Of a stretch of 64,000 nucleotides of DNA, positions 35,461 through 47,531 are shown piece after piece (positions within the stretch are counted from its first letter, which is position 1; every line of letters starts with the position of its first letter). The position numbers and the translations under genes are program-made. The notes beneath the pieces were generated by a model that had not been told where the DNA came from, made no database searches, and worked only from the letters and a program-made list of their open reading frames with translations. Origin of the DNA: Xylaria sp. FL1777 (taxonomy: Eukaryota > Ascomycota > Sordariomycetes > Xylariales > Xylariaceae); assembly GCA_022578965.1 (NCBI GenBank), contig MU400511.1:186001-250000 (forward strand), in the 5' to 3' direction.

Positions 35461-36178
35461 CTAGGTAGGTCGTTGAGAAGCATCGTATTCGGCATCCGCC
35501 TTCTTCTTGATGTCGTGCTCGGCACCTCGTTGCTGAGTCTTGCCGGTATCGTGCTGGTCCTGGTAAACAGCCTGAGCTTCCTTATTGCCGGTAATACCAG
35601 CAACAGCGCCGCCAAGAGTTCCAGTAACTCGGTCACTAACACCAGAGACGTAATCGTTAACCTGGCCTTTGGCCTCTTGTTCCTGGCCCTCCTGATTCTG
35701 TCGGCGACCCGCGGCCTTGATAGACTAAAAGCAGACATCTATCAGCTCATGCCAATGGTCGTCAGCTGTTCAAAGTTCCCGAAACATACCTCTGAGCCGA
35801 CTATCCCACCAACTGCCTCCTTAGCAGAGCCTACAGTCTGGTTATACGAACCGGCAGCCCGGTTGGTGTCGTCCTTGGTGACGGCGCCAGACGATGAAGC
35901 CGTGAATCCAGGGAGTTTGACTGTAGCGTGCGACGCATCATGTTCGGCATCGGCCTTGCGCTGCTTCGACTCGCCCTGTGCCTAGAGCAATAATATTGTT
36001 AATCAAACAGTTGATCGGTATACGGAAGACAGACGACATGAGGATAGAAGAAGGAAAGAGCAAACCAGCATACCTGATCTGAGTTGTTGCCCGTGATGGT
36101 ACCAAGGGCGTTCTGGGCAGCACCGGTAACAGCGTCGATAGTCGCCTTGAGAGTGGAGGTGTTATCGTTGGTAGACAT
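35461..36178 (-). CDS. CsbD-like stress protein (Hmp1-type DNA-structure-binding family)
   Basis: This is a small hydrophilic protein of the fungal CsbD-like group. Members include a protein described as recognising mismatched and cruciform DNA, and others are stress-induced. Model: exons 36074-36178, 35790-35981 and 35461-35724 (minus strand), introns of 92 and 65 nt, 186 residues. It has an internal duplication: TLKATIDAVTGAAQNALGTI with KADAEHDAS (44-52) recurs as RVTGTLGGAVAGITGN with KADAEYDAS (174-182). The middle has the QNQEGQEQEAKGQV stretch typical of the family. It has very few aromatic residues, no cysteine and no membrane segment, so it is probably flexible. For intron 2 a second acceptor 9 nt downstream would remove Ser-Ile-Lys. 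The stop codon lies within a CTACCTAG motif copy. A TATA-like box lies about 140 bp upstream. Confidence 0.85.
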
Positions 36179-36317
36179 GATGAACTAATTAATGATGAAG
36201 TATAGAGTGTTTCGAGGTGTTATCGTGTAGTAGTATCTTAGATAGGTAATTGTTTTCTCGTGTAATTGTTCTTGATAGTAGGGTGTTGAAGCAATTACAA
36301 GCAGAAGGAAAAGCAGC

Positions 36318-36324
36318 TTTTATA
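36318..36324 (-). promoter_or_regulatory. TATA-like box of the CsbD-like gene
   Basis: The minus strand reads TATAAAA about 140 bp before the ATG at 36178, which is consistent with an inducible gene. Confidence 0.4.
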
Positions 36325-37223
36325 AACTTTCAGCATTAAGCAACTAGAAGGTGTGACGAAAACGCCTGCGTCAAAGAACCCTCTCGATCAAAGTGACGAT
36401 AGAGGCGTTTGTGCAGGACAAACATGCCGGAGCTCGTCAAAGCTACCAGAGCACCGATGATGTCATGATCCGGTTTTGCGACGCAGCTTCCCCACGTCAG
36501 CGATTTAGCACTCTGCTAATGCAGAGTACAGGTATGCGTACTCCTGAATCTGGGTACATGGATAGGCACGTAAACTCATGGGCCGAGTAAGTACCTAACT
36601 GTCTCTCCATGGCCTCTATTTCCAGGTTTCGCCATGTGAGCCATATGTCATCATTCCCGACACCCCACCCGCAGACTCATTCCCATTCCACAATTACGCC
36701 ACACCTCGTACCAATTCAACAGACTTAGTACAGCTATCTGGGCTAGGCGTACTACCAGAATTTCAGTCCATGTGCCTAGTCACACGTTGAGATAGGTGGA
36801 TATTGACAAGAGAATGGCGTTGAAGCTATGCGAGGCATTAAAACATAGGTTTACCCTTCTGTCTTAAACCTGCAAGGCGTTAAAATGTATTGACATGAAT
36901 GGATATTAATGAGTATGGCTACTACAGCCATTCACCATGTCCATACTGTGAGGGCTCATAATACATCAATATTGGTATTTACTCATTGCGAGCGGCGTTT
37001 CGTTTATATCATCATAACGAACGATGCTAGGGTCACCCGTCCGTGGGTAACTTGTGGATGAACCAAAGGTGGCGAGCAGATTCCTGGACGCGCCGAGGGA
37101 CTGAATTCCCCATCCTCATCCTTAAGCGATTGTACACCACCTAAACTCCTTTGCCGCCATTCCAAAGTGTTTTACAAATTAGCATTTTATCCGCCCCAAA
37201 AGGAATCGAATGACCACATCAGG
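36325..37223. other. Intergenic, no gene seen
   Basis: It lies upstream of the CsbD-like gene and downstream of NFS1. No convincing open frame or RNA gene was found. Confidence 0.5.
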
Positions 37224-38961
37224 TTAATGCTGACTCCATTCAATGGTGTTCAGATCAATACCCTCCTGGACAAGCTCCCAGAGGGGACTTAATTCTCTTA
37301 GAAAGGTGACACGCTCTTGTACGGCCTTCAGAACATAATCGATCTCTTGCTGCGACGTAAATCGGCCAATACCGAACCGAATACTGCTGTGGGCACTTTC
37401 GTCACTGTTGCCTAGTGCTCGCAGCACGTAGCTTGGCTCTAACGATGCAGAGGTGCAGGCGCTGCCTGATGACAATGCGATGTCCTTCAAGGCCATAAGA
37501 AGTGATTCGCCTTCGACGTAGGCAAATGAAACATTAACGCAGCCAGGATAGAAATGGTTAGGATCCCCGTTTTGGGTTGTGTGTTCCAGAGCCAAGAGGC
37601 CCTTGAGCAGCCGGTCCGAGAGTGATTTGATGTACTTCGTGTCATACTGTACTGCTGTCAGCCTAGCTCTCCACGGACTTCAGCGCCAAGACTAATGAAA
37701 AAGAGTAATGGATCAGACGGGTGTGCTGTGTCTCAACAAAGTAGCTCCGGTCAAGGAATTCAGCAAGCCATGCATGTTTAAAGCGATTCATCATAAAGAT
37801 TACTGTAAACAAAAAGGAAACGAGTCGAAAACGAAAAGGCCGACTCACCGGCATATCCTCCTTAGCGATTCGGCATGCTTCGCCAAATCCGACAACAAGG
37901 GGTGGAGCGAGAGTACCACTTCGTAGACCACGTTCTTGACCACCGCCGCTGATGATAGGATCTATCCTAACTCTGGGTCGTCTCCGGACGTAGCAGGCAC
38001 CGATTCCTTTGGGGCCATAGATCTTGTGCGATGAGATGGACATCAGATCGATATTCATGGCGTTGACATCGAGGGGAATCTTGCCCACTGCCTGAGCAGC
38101 ATCGGTATGGAAAAACACCTTGTTCTTTCGACACAACTGACCGATCTCAGCTACCGGTTGAATGACGCCGATTTCGTTGTTCACTGTCATGATACTGACA
38201 AGCGCTGTATCTGGTCTGATGGCGGCCTCAAGTTCTTGCATGTTTATCAGACCATTGTTCTGAACAGGCAAGTATGTGACTTCGAAGCCCTCGTCTTGTA
38301 GATGTCGGCAACTATCGAGAACACACTTGTGCTCAGTCTGACTCGTAATAATATGCTTTTTCTTGCCCGAGCGGCCAAAAAACCGAGCGACACCCTTGAT
38401 GCTCATATTGTTGCTCTCCGTGGCTCCACTTGTAAATATGATTTCTTTTGGGTCAGCACCGATCAGATTTGCCACATGCTCGCGAGCATCCTCGACAGCC
38501 TTCTCGCTTTCCCACCCATATGCATGTGTGCGTGAATGCGGATTGCCATATACACCAACAAAGAAAGGTAGCATGGCATCTAAGACTCGGGGATCGACGG
38601 GTGTGGTGGCCTGCATGTCGAGATAGATGGGCCGCTGCCCCTCGTCCATCAATTTGGCATCTTTCAGGACTTCGGCAACGGGACTACCGGTGGCATTCAA
38701 AGCGCTCCCCGGGCCGGGCATGACCAGTTCACCCTTCTCGTTCATGAAGTCCTTCTTGTCTAACCTGATGGCAGTTTGAGTATTGACCTGGGCATTATCT
38801 CTCTTCGTCTCGGAGACATAGCCTCTCCGCGACGGCCTTGTCACGGTGGCAGCGGCTAATCTGGGTAAAGATTGGGACTGTCGCGAAGGGACGGTCGAGA
38901 AGGATTGCTTGAGACCAAGGCGCGATGCCCGCCTCAAAGCCGTGGTTGCTACATTGGCCAT
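37224..38961 (-). CDS. NFS1: Cysteine desulfurase NFS1, mitochondrial
   Basis: This PLP enzyme takes sulfur from cysteine for iron-sulfur cluster assembly and tRNA thiolation. It works with Isd11, the scaffold Isu and frataxin in the mitochondrial matrix. Model: exons 37849-38961 and 37224-37646 (minus strand), intron 202 nt, 511 residues, close to the family length. The N-terminus is rich in Arg, Ser and Ala and lacks acidic residues for about 50 positions, a good transit peptide. [20 protein letters not shown] starts the catalytic body. The PLP lysine is K313 in [10 protein letters not shown], the cofactor region has [12 protein letters not shown], and the persulfide cysteine is C435 in [13 protein letters not shown]. 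The end [21 protein letters not shown] matches the conserved eukaryotic tail. The acceptor TACAG was chosen because it restores the expected [10 protein letters not shown]. Confidence 0.97.
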
Positions 38962-40441
38962 GATAGCGCAGAGTGGGAAACGGTGCGTAAAATAGTAGGG
39001 GGTATCAATGAGAGGGAAAAGACGCTTGGAGAAGCGGGCGAAGGCGACAGAAATATCAAAAAGTCTCGAATCTAAGCTAACACCGAAGCTCGGTGTTATC
39101 GGTTAAGCTTGGACACACCCCCGCCAAATGCAGGGCAAGCTCCCAGCAGCTGCAAAGCCCATGTTGGACCCGTTTTTCTCCCCGTTTACCTCCAACAGCG
39201 GCTTATAGTTGATACGTTCCGTCAGCGCCAAGGCCGGATCCCTCGGCCGATCCAAATGACAAAGCCCGACAAGCCCGACAAGCCCACGTCAGTCTAAAAA
39301 AACTCATGCCGTCATAAATTAAATCGGCAGGAGGGGCCAAGAATGACGTTGCACCTCAGAGAAGGAGAAAGAAGTCCTGCACCCTAGCCGCGGGAAGTAC
39401 AATGCATAGGTACCTAGGTAGGCACAGAATGAAACACATTACCTACAGATACCTAGTGGTTACAGCGCACCTGCAGTGCCGCTTACAAGTACCGGTAGCT
39501 TAGGTTAGGTACCTACCTAGGTAGTTAAGCAGCCAACACCACCTAATCTACTACATGTAGACAGGATATTACTTACCATTGAAGAGAAGCAAAGCTCGAG
39601 TTGAATAGCACAATACAATACACGATTTAGCAGTTCGTAGTTTGCTTCGATGTTACACATTAAATTGTCCGCACTCGTCCCATTCTTACAGTAGTCTCTT
39701 CCACAGTGAATCCTCCCTTGTCCTAAGCTACTACTTGTCTACCTGGTCTAGTACATACCTACTCGGAGCTGCCAAGCCGCAGAATGACGACGGACTTGGG
39801 CATCCAACCTGCCAAACCCGGCTTCATTTAGCACTGCCACGAGAACTTCGTCAACCATTAAGCTGGAAACGGATGCCGCCTACACTACACACTACACACT
39901 ACACCACGCTCCACGCTCCACGCTCCACGCTCCACGCACCTCGCTACACATCATACTGCTACGCTATGCTCTCCGTATAGCAGCACCGTACTATTCTTGG
40001 GTCTAAAATTGCTCCCTACCGCCTATCTGCCATCCTTCTTCCTCCTTTTCCTTCTTTGTCTATCTACCCTGCACTCAGAACTAAACCGTTGCCTAGGTAC
40101 CAAGAACACGTAGTCACAGATTCTTGAATATTGATACGAGTAGACATCACACCCCATCGCCTCACATCGCATCGCATTGCGTCGCATTATACGCCATATC
40201 ACCATTCTAAAAACACGACATCTCATCACACGGGGCCGAGTATAATATCAGACAGATCAGGTACGGTAGTCCAGAGCTTCTTCTCCCAAGGCACGTACGG
40301 ACCCGCTCGCTCCAAAACCCCGCCGTTATTGTCAATTGACCGGTCGTCGTCCACGGCAATCCAACCCAACCTAACCCGACCTCTCCGGCGCACGTCCATT
40401 GTAGGCTTGGATAGTAGATCACTGCATAGGCTTCACAAAAC
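38962..40441. other. Divergent intergenic region (NFS1 / BAR-SH3 gene)
   Basis: It carries several recurring-motif copies (39408-39421 and 39505-39525, GGTACCTACCTAGGTAG) and a (CCACGCT)n tract at 39904-39937 preceded by CTACA/CACTA repeats. Frames near 39642-39980 are translations of these repeats. The 300 bases before 40442 probably hold the leader of the BAR-SH3 gene. Confidence 0.5.
39904..39937. repeat. (CCACGCT)n heptanucleotide repeat
   Basis: Four full units plus a partial one, directly after a degenerate CACTACA tract, in the upstream region of the BAR-SH3 gene. Confidence 0.85.
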
Positions 40442-41984
40442 ATGAGCTTTCGGGGTTTCCAGAAGAGCGTGATCCGCGTAAGTCACCATCTCGTTCTCAG
40501 CTCCTGGCTCCCGGCTCCCGGCTCCGTCCACCCTTGTTCTTGTCCTCGTGACTCGGTTGTTTGCGCCGCATCAGTCGAGACTGGCTAACACGAGCATTTC
40601 CTGAGCAGGCACCCCAACAGCTTAAGGCCAAGTTCAACATTGGCGAACATACCAAAGATGCCGTCTTCATCGACTCGGAACGCCGTTTTCAGGAGCTGGA
40701 GAACGAGACTAAGCGCCTCCACGAGGCGAGCAGGAAATACTCTGACGCCATTAATGGCATGCTCAACCACCAGATCGAATTCAGCAAAGCCATGACCGAA
40801 ATTTACAAGCCGATATCTGGCCGCGTGTCCGATCCCGACTCCCTCGTTGTCCATGGCAATATCGAGGGTATCCATGCCTGTGAGGAGTACGAGCTGGTGG
40901 TCAAGGACCTACAGGACACTATTGCCCCTGAACTTGAGATGATCGACACGCGCATTATCCGTCCATCAAACGAGCTGCTCGACGTGCTCAAGGTTATCCG
41001 AAAAACTGCCGTGAAGCGCGATCACAAACAGCTCGACTATGACCGCCACCGAACCACGCTGAAGAAGCTACAAGACAAGAAAGAAAAGTCGGCCAAGGAC
41101 GAGAAAGCCATCTGGAAGGCCGAAAGTGATCTGGAGCAGTCCACGCAGGAGTACAACTACTTCAACGACCTGCTGAAAGTAGAATTGCCCAAACTCTTTC
41201 ACCTGGAGCGCGAGTTCATTCAACCTCTGTTCCAGTCCTTCTATTACATGCAATTAAACATATTCTACACCCTACATGAAAAAATGCAGCAGTGCGATAT
41301 CGGATATTTTAATCTTAATCTCGATATCGAAGAAGCCTTTGAACAGAAACGCGGCGACATACAGGAGCAGGCTGAAAAACTGACCATCGTACGTTTCAAA
41401 ACAAGTGGTCGCCAGAAGCCAACCAAGTACGGAAACAAGCCGGCCGCTATCGAGGTAGGCAGCGAACCAGCTGGACTACTCACCCAAGGCCAGCCATCGC
41501 CCGCGTCACTTGCGCCACCCGTATCACCAAGCCCCGCTGCTTCGTTCAAATATGGACAACACACGCAAGCCGAAGTTGCCGAAAATCCCCCACCGCCCTA
41601 TTCTGCAGCTTCACTTCCTCCAAAGTCGCCATTGTCTCCACCATTAGGTAGTCCCAGCTCGGCTGCTCTAGCGGCAGCCGCAGCAGGGAAGTCCAAACCC
41701 CCTCCGCCAAAGCCAAAGCCTAGCCGGCTAGCCGCAGTACCGGCCGCTGAGACGGTAACGGCGCTGTATGACTACTCTGCACAAGCCGAGGGCGACTTGA
41801 GTTTCAGGGCCGGCGATATAATAGAAATCGTAAGCAGAACGAATAACGAGAATGAGTGGTGGACAGGAAAAATAAATGGTCGACAGGGCCAGTTCCCCGG
41901 TAAGCTTACTCAATGACCTGGACGCCCAAGTTGCAACAAGCTAATGAAGCACACCAAATAGGAAATTACGTTAAAATCGGTTAG
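40442..41984 (+). CDS. BAR and SH3 domain protein (Rvs167/Hob1 type)
   Basis: This amphiphysin-like protein bends membrane and links endocytic sites to actin. In yeasts it pairs with an Rvs161/Hob3-type partner. Model: exons 40442-40477, 40609-41899 and 41962-41984, introns of 131 and 62 nt, 449 residues. The N-terminal BAR domain covers about residues 1-255, starting MSFRGFQKSVIR and continuing with long charged helices (SEDRRFQELENETK-like and KKLQDKKEKSAKDEK). A Pro/Ser/Ala-rich linker with PPPP and PPPPKPKP runs follows. The C-terminal SH3 domain (392-449) has ALYDYSAQAEGDLSF, the tandem Trp in NEWWTGKINGRQGQFPG, and ends NYVKIG. The last seven residues, including the SH3 NYV, come from a 23-nt final exon. 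Without it, an in-frame stop in intron 2 would truncate the SH3 domain. Confidence 0.93.
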
Positions 41985-44243
41985 AAGCCGATACATCGTC
42001 GAAAGCCCTATAGTTACGGGTGATGAAACTAGTTAACTGCATGTGTACCGGCTTGGATACAATGTGATGTTACAAACCCTCGCATTCACGTGCTAGTTTG
42101 AAACCCAAATCGGACGACACTAGAAAACTACTGCTCGCCCTTTAGTATTGGTGAAGGTAGCAGTTTGAAACAATGACGCTCTGGCAACGCTTAGTCTGAT
42201 ACATCAGCCAGCTATAGTGCCTCTCTTACATATAAGATACGGTAGTGGCTGGGGAGAAATCGATTCTCATGGCCAGGAGGATGAGCAAATCCGCCATTCT
42301 CTTACGGTCAAGCCCAATCACTCGTTCGCGGTGTATAAAAGACTGAGAACTAAGCGACGGGATAACAGCCAAGGAGAACTCTAGCGTCGTGGCTCAACTA
42401 GAGAGAAGAAAGGAAACGTGGGTATGGAATCTATAGTGGAAGGGGAAACATCTGTTTATCCGGAATCATAGAACCAAGAGAATAATTATATATTACCTAG
42501 AAACGTAGAAACTGATATTAATCACCATAGCTATCTTTTCCGCCGAGAGATATAAATGTGTATTCCTAGAGAAGACCAAGACCAAGTCAACTTCCGCGGT
42601 CTTACGGGTTAATAGCTGCCTATAAATACATATCTACCTTCGGCTGATATATGTATGTATGGCTTTGCTTCTCGCGGATATGGACGGCGGAAGCTATGTC
42701 TGACTAAGCGAACCCCCTGAGCTACCCAGGGTTATATATATATATCTATACTTGGAGGACAGCTGGGACTCCAGTGCAGCAGTTCAACGTGACGTGACGT
42801 GACTTCTCTTACGAGAACTACCTTAGGTATCTAACCACGCCTGGATGCCCACAAGATCTCTATATTCGGTGTATGCAGAGTGCAAGCTAAGGCAGATTCA
42901 GCATCATCCGCTTCTTTGGGAGTTCGTTATTCTACGGACATAAGCAGTTCTGGCCTTTTGAAGAACCGACCACCTATGTATCCATCATATCCCATCATTC
43001 CACAGTTAAGCAAGCTGGGATCTATCTTCAGAAAAGGTCTCCTGTAATTCAAATGGGCAGGGTTGGTGTCTTAACTGCGCAAATCCACATAATAAATAAT
43101 AATGGTGTGAGCAGCACCTGCTTAATAAATGACGACGAAAATATCTATCAGGTGTCTCTTGCTGCGCATGACATATGTAGGCGTGATGTGAGCGACTGTC
43201 TTTACTTAACTCAAATGGATTTTCCATAACCTTGTCACGGGCCTTACCACGCATCAGTCGTGTCTAGTTATACGCGCAATATCGACAACACGTTGGAGGG
43301 GCTGTACAATTTCTATGGTTGTGGGCGAAGACAGAGTTATCCCGAGGTAAACATGGTAGTCACGTTACAATATAAACCTAGGATCATCATAGTCCTTTCA
43401 TCAAGATGATAGTGAACAAGTCGGCAAGAAAAATTTCGCACGTATACCAAACAGATGTAATAGGTTAAAAGAGTGTAAGGTCTATTTGTATTTTACTTAG
43501 AAACGAGCGAAGTATCCACCATTCAAGTACTGGTAATACTTAAATAGTAGGTTAGTTGGGTTGAGTGAATATTGAATCTCAAATTGCAAAATGCAACGCG
43601 GTATTCGAAGCGAGGCTCAGGGTCTGTTTCGCGACTGCATGATAGGCTGCTTGAGTGTAATGTCAAGACCACGACGACCTTGCCTCGTCTTCAGTGTGAG
43701 CTGGCGAATGAGCGCCGCGATTTTGCCTCAGCTAGTGGAATGGTAAAGAGCTAGATTTGCAGGGCGTAGCCTCCGAGCGGGGGGAAGGAAGCGGTCGGTG
43801 CCTACTTATCATTACATCGGCTGTTTTGACATGCTGTTGCGAACTCTGAAAGCTTCTCGTACTGAAGCTGCTTACTCTTCATCTCTTCACGTCGTCTTGC
43901 CAGTCAGGCTATCGCATGGTTGTAGACACTCCCTATCAAGAGTTACCATGGTAGCCTGTAATACAGGCCGTGAGGGGTGATCTTTCTGCCGAATTCCGAT
44001 TTGGCATGATGGCTGAGTATCACCTCCTTCAGTGGCTTCCTCAGAAACCTCTGCGGGTCTGAGCTAGCGATAGGATGCTTCGCAAGGCGTATAAAACTAG
44101 GTCATAGTCAAATTTCCGACGCTTGTCCTTGGTTTGCGCAACTGCTCAGTTAGATGTCACTTTCGAAGTGTGAGTTGACCTTCTATCTAGTGAGTTGTCG
44201 TGTGAGTAACCTTAACGCATTTTTGTTGACAATGCACGGGCAA
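41985..44243. other. Intergenic between convergent genes, no gene seen
   Basis: The 3' flanks of the BAR-SH3 gene and UPF1 meet here, with unassigned AT-rich DNA between. Short frames at 43006-43254 and 43572-43980 lack motifs. ACGTGACGTGACGTGAC (about 42788-42804) is a short tandem repeat. Confidence 0.5.
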
Positions 44244-47200
44244 TCAATCAAAACCACTGCCAATTTGACTAGCAAAAGCCGTGCTGACTGACTTCTCGTC
44301 ATCGTCGACGCGTCGGCGAAAGCCATTCGTGTAGCCGGGGTAACCAGAGTTGTCAGCAACATGTTGTCTAAGACGATCGCTATGGGTATAGGAAGTTGGT
44401 CGTGCGCGAAGGGCGTCCAACCCGGCTCCCAGGCTCGCGCCGCCTTGTCCAACGCCCTTGCCGCCAATAACGCTCGCGGTGGTGTCGGTATACTCCGAAG
44501 TAGCAACACTCTCACCAGCAACGCTTTCGGTACCGCGGCCGCGACCCTTATTACCCATTCGACCGTTCGATGCGGCATTAAAGCCGGGTAGACCAGGCCA
44601 TTGCTCAGGGTTGAAGTTGGAGAACATAGGTGGGAAAGCAGTATTACCCAGACCAGCACCGCCCAGGGCAGAGCTGTGAATACTGGAAACGTCATCGGGG
44701 ATGTAAGAAACCATTGAACTAGACTCTAAGTCGTGATGTCGATGCTGTCCATGATGCGCGGTGTAGCTACTGCTTGCACGACCGTTCGAGTAGTTATTAG
44801 AACCATACGAAGACTGTTGAGCGCGCTGACGGAATGTGTTCTTGGGCCGACTGAATTGGAGGAGTGACGTCTGGAGATTAGTCAAGGGTCCCTCTACTAG
44901 GCATTTGCGTTCCTTGAAATGAATCAGGAGGTGGTGCCATAGGTCATGCTTAGACAGAACCTTGGGGTTGCCAATAATGACAACACCAAACTTAGCACGA
45001 GTGAGAGCTACATTCAATCGTCGAGGGTCAGATAGGAAACCGATGCCTTGGTTATCGTTAGACCGAACACAAGACAAGACGATGAAGTCTTTTTCACGGC
45101 CTTGGAAAGCATCGACTGACGCGACTTCGACTTCTTTATAGGATTCTTTCTTGAAAGTGCCTGTGTTTTGCATAGTGGTTACAATGTAACTTCGTTGACC
45201 CTCATACGGTGTGATAACACCAATATCACTAGGACGCACTCCAGCCTTAAAGAAACGTGTCACGATCTTTTCGACATTTGATGCTTCTGTTCGATTGAGG
45301 TAGGACGTGCCCGACGCAGAAATCTCTTCGTTGCCTAGATTAGACCAGAACATCATTGGCATCTCCGCGACGGGCCAGGGGAAATCTACATCCTTGCGGA
45401 TTCGACTAGGAGCTGAAACTCCATTCTGCAGAGATCCCTCGTAGAACATATTTGATGGGAATTCAGAAAGACATGGATGCATACGGTACTGGATATTGAG
45501 TCGAATAGGGGTAAAGCCCAGTCGTACCAAACGCTCAAAGAGCGACTGGTTCAGACCAGCCTTGGCGGCTTTTTTATTCATGATAACAGGCCCCAACTGT
45601 TTGTGGTCTCCAACGAGAACAACCTGCTTGCAGCCGAGAACTAGAGGAATCATGCACTCCGGCTCGGCGGACTGAGTCGATTCATCAATGAGAACATTGC
45701 GGAACTTTATTTTTGCTAGGCGCGGGTCTCCAGCACCAACGCACGTACAACATACGACGTCAGCATTGCCGAGTATTTCGCGCTCAGCAGCTCGAGTTAG
45801 CTGCTTGAACTTTTTCTCGTCTTGGCTGGACAATTCTCCGTATTCCCCTTTCAGCTGAGACAACTTCATCAGCTCCGGATTGCTGTCGAGCATACGAACC
45901 TGCTCATGGAGAGCCAGAAAGCTGACGGACGATTCTACATCCTCACGAGATTTGGCAGTTAGTCGGACAACTTTGAGACCAGTGAGATTAATACGTTCAC
46001 ACAGCTGATCTACTGCAACGTTTGAAGGTGCGCAAACGAGGACTTGTCCATTATCTTGCTTGGCAAGGTGATAGATAATAGTGGCAGAGGTTACAGTCTT
46101 GCCGGTTCCTGGGGGCCCTTGAATGAGACTAAGAGGAGTGCTTAGAACAGCCTTGATGGCACTAATCTGGCTCCCATTCAGCTCTGGAAGACCTGGAGCG
46201 CTGAACTTCTTAGGTAGCGTAGTCTTCATGGGTCCAGCGGCCACCTCGTGGCCAAGGAGCTTGTGGAAGATATAACCAGACACGCTGAACTCGTCTACCG
46301 CAAAATTCCTCATGGCGACTTGCATGCGATCATACGAGGTAGCCTTCCAGACATAATCAGCGGAAAAGTTGTGAGTGCATTCGGTCGGGACAGATTTATC
46401 ATTGCCGGTCTTGCGTAACTCTAGAGCCACCTCATCAGATTGGTTATTCGGGATTTTGATGACGTATCCAACACCCTCCCAAGGAGGACGTAGTTCTCCC
46501 TTGTACTTAAGCCGCATTTCGTCGCCGACTGCCAGTTTCACATCGCCAGATTCTAACTTGGGAAAAGTAAAGCTCGCGACGTGCTTATAGTTGAGACCTA
46601 CATCCCATCGAACAATTAAACCATCCTCGGACTGGGCCTCTTTGAGTTTCTTGTCGTAATCGGATTCCATCTTGACTAAGGGGCCGAAGATGTTCTGGTA
46701 CTGATAGGGATCTTCATACTTCAGGAGGACGGGGAGTGGATCATCGTCGATACTAGCGGCCTTCTCCAAATCTGCCACGGTAGCATTGGCATCGTCCTTC
46801 CACATCTCCTCTAGCTTGGCAATTTGTGGAGGGGTAAGATGTCTGGCACGGAGCTGCTCGGCGTCAGTGGGCGCAGAGACGAGCCAGCTCAGGAAGGCAC
46901 GGTCTTCAATAAGAGGCTGCCATCTAGAGATATCCCAGCTCATGTCCTTGGACGATGGAGTGGCAGCACAGGGCTGACGGCACAGGAGGACGACCACGGT
47001 ATCAGATTTCGCGGGGATGAACCCAAGAAGGAAGACATTCTTAGTGCCACAATTGTAGCACTCGAGGGTAGTATCACCAAGGGCAGATTGAGGGTGAAGC
47101 TGGACTTCTTTGTGGCGGGCTCGAACAAGGTGATTGACAATGTGCGAAGAGCTTGCGTTGCCTCGTGCACTGCAGAACCATTTGTTGCAGGCCAGACACT

Positions 47201-47531
47201 TGACGACAGAGCTCGGCGAGTGGATGCCACAGTACGCGCAGGCATGGGGAGGAAGGGCTTTGTCCTCTTCGGGTGTCTTGAAGGTGAGGCCCTTCAAAGC
47301 GTCGACGGGGGCGCTAGCCAAACTCTCGTTGTCGTCGTCGTCGAAGGCTTCGGTCTCATTGTCATCGTCGTCATTCTGGCGCCTCGTACCGCCTAGGCCT
47401 CCTCGGCCATTGTACTTACCGAAGAGCAAGCTCTCATCGGGGTCGAGAGTAGACATGTCATCTTCGCCAGCGTTAATGGTAGTAGCGGAGTTTGAGACGA
47501 GGTGGTTGCCGAGATGGGTGAAGGCGTCCAT
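44244..47531 (-). CDS. UPF1: UPF1/NAM7 RNA helicase of nonsense-mediated decay
   Basis: This ATP-dependent superfamily 1 RNA helicase marks mRNAs with early stop codons for decay, together with UPF2 and UPF3. It is a single intronless frame of 1095 residues, close to the family length. After an acidic N-terminus (Asp-rich, 50-70) comes the Cys/His-rich zinc domain starting C98-x2-C101 and continuing to [14 protein letters not shown] (about 158-171); this is the UPF2-binding module. The helicase core has Walker A GPPGTGKT (about 472-479), the DEST box in [14 protein letters not shown] (about 613-624), GDHKQLGPV, the RMHP motif in [19 protein letters not shown], and [15 protein letters not shown]. 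The C-terminal 230 residues are rich in Ser, Gly and Asn with a few SQ dipeptides. It is divergent from IMP4. The identification is unambiguous. Confidence 0.98.
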   Translation of the reverse strand: MDAFTHLGNHLVSNSATTINAGEDDMSTLDPDESLLFGKYNGRGGLGGTRRQNDDDDNETEAFDDDDNESLASAPVDALKGLTFKTPEEDKALPPHACAYCGIHSPSSVVKCLACNKWFCSARGNASSSHIVNHLVRARHKEVQLHPQSALGDTTLECYNCGTKNVFLLGFIPAKSDTVVVLLCRQPCAATPSSKDMSWDISRWQPLIEDRAFLSWLVSAPTDAEQLRARHLTPPQIAKLEEMWKDDANATVADLEKAASIDDDPLPVLLKYEDPYQYQNIFGPLVKMESDYDKKLKEAQSEDGLIVRWDVGLNYKHVASFTFPKLESGDVKLAVGDEMRLKYKGELRPPWEGVGYVIKIPNNQSDEVALELRKTGNDKSVPTECTHNFSADYVWKATSYDRMQVAMRNFAVDEFSVSGYIFHKLLGHEVAAGPMKTTLPKKFSAPGLPELNGSQISAIKAVLSTPLSLIQGPPGTGKTVTSATIIYHLAKQDNGQVLVCAPSNVAVDQLCERINLTGLKVVRLTAKSREDVESSVSFLALHEQVRMLDSNPELMKLSQLKGEYGELSSQDEKKFKQLTRAAEREILGNADVVCCTCVGAGDPRLAKIKFRNVLIDESTQSAEPECMIPLVLGCKQVVLVGDHKQLGPVIMNKKAAKAGLNQSLFERLVRLGFTPIRLNIQYRMHPCLSEFPSNMFYEGSLQNGVSAPSRIRKDVDFPWPVAEMPMMFWSNLGNEEISASGTSYLNRTEASNVEKIVTRFFKAGVRPSDIGVITPYEGQRSYIVTTMQNTGTFKKESYKEVEVASVDAFQGREKDFIVLSCVRSNDNQGIGFLSDPRRLNVALTRAKFGVVIIGNPKVLSKHDLWHHLLIHFKERKCLVEGPLTNLQTSLLQFSRPKNTFRQRAQQSSYGSNNYSNGRASSSYTAHHGQHRHHDLESSSMVSYIPDDVSSIHSSALGGAGLGNTAFPPMFSNFNPEQWPGLPGFNAASNGRMGNKGRGRGTESVAGESVATSEYTDTTASVIGGKGVGQGGASLGAGLDALRARPTSYTHSDRLRQHVADNSGYPGYTNGFRRRVDDDEKSVSTAFASQIGSGFD

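Noticed and set aside
35473..35985. 170-codon plus-strand frame
   Set aside because: It is the exact antisense of the CsbD-like gene, whose exons, splice sites and family motifs are convincing.
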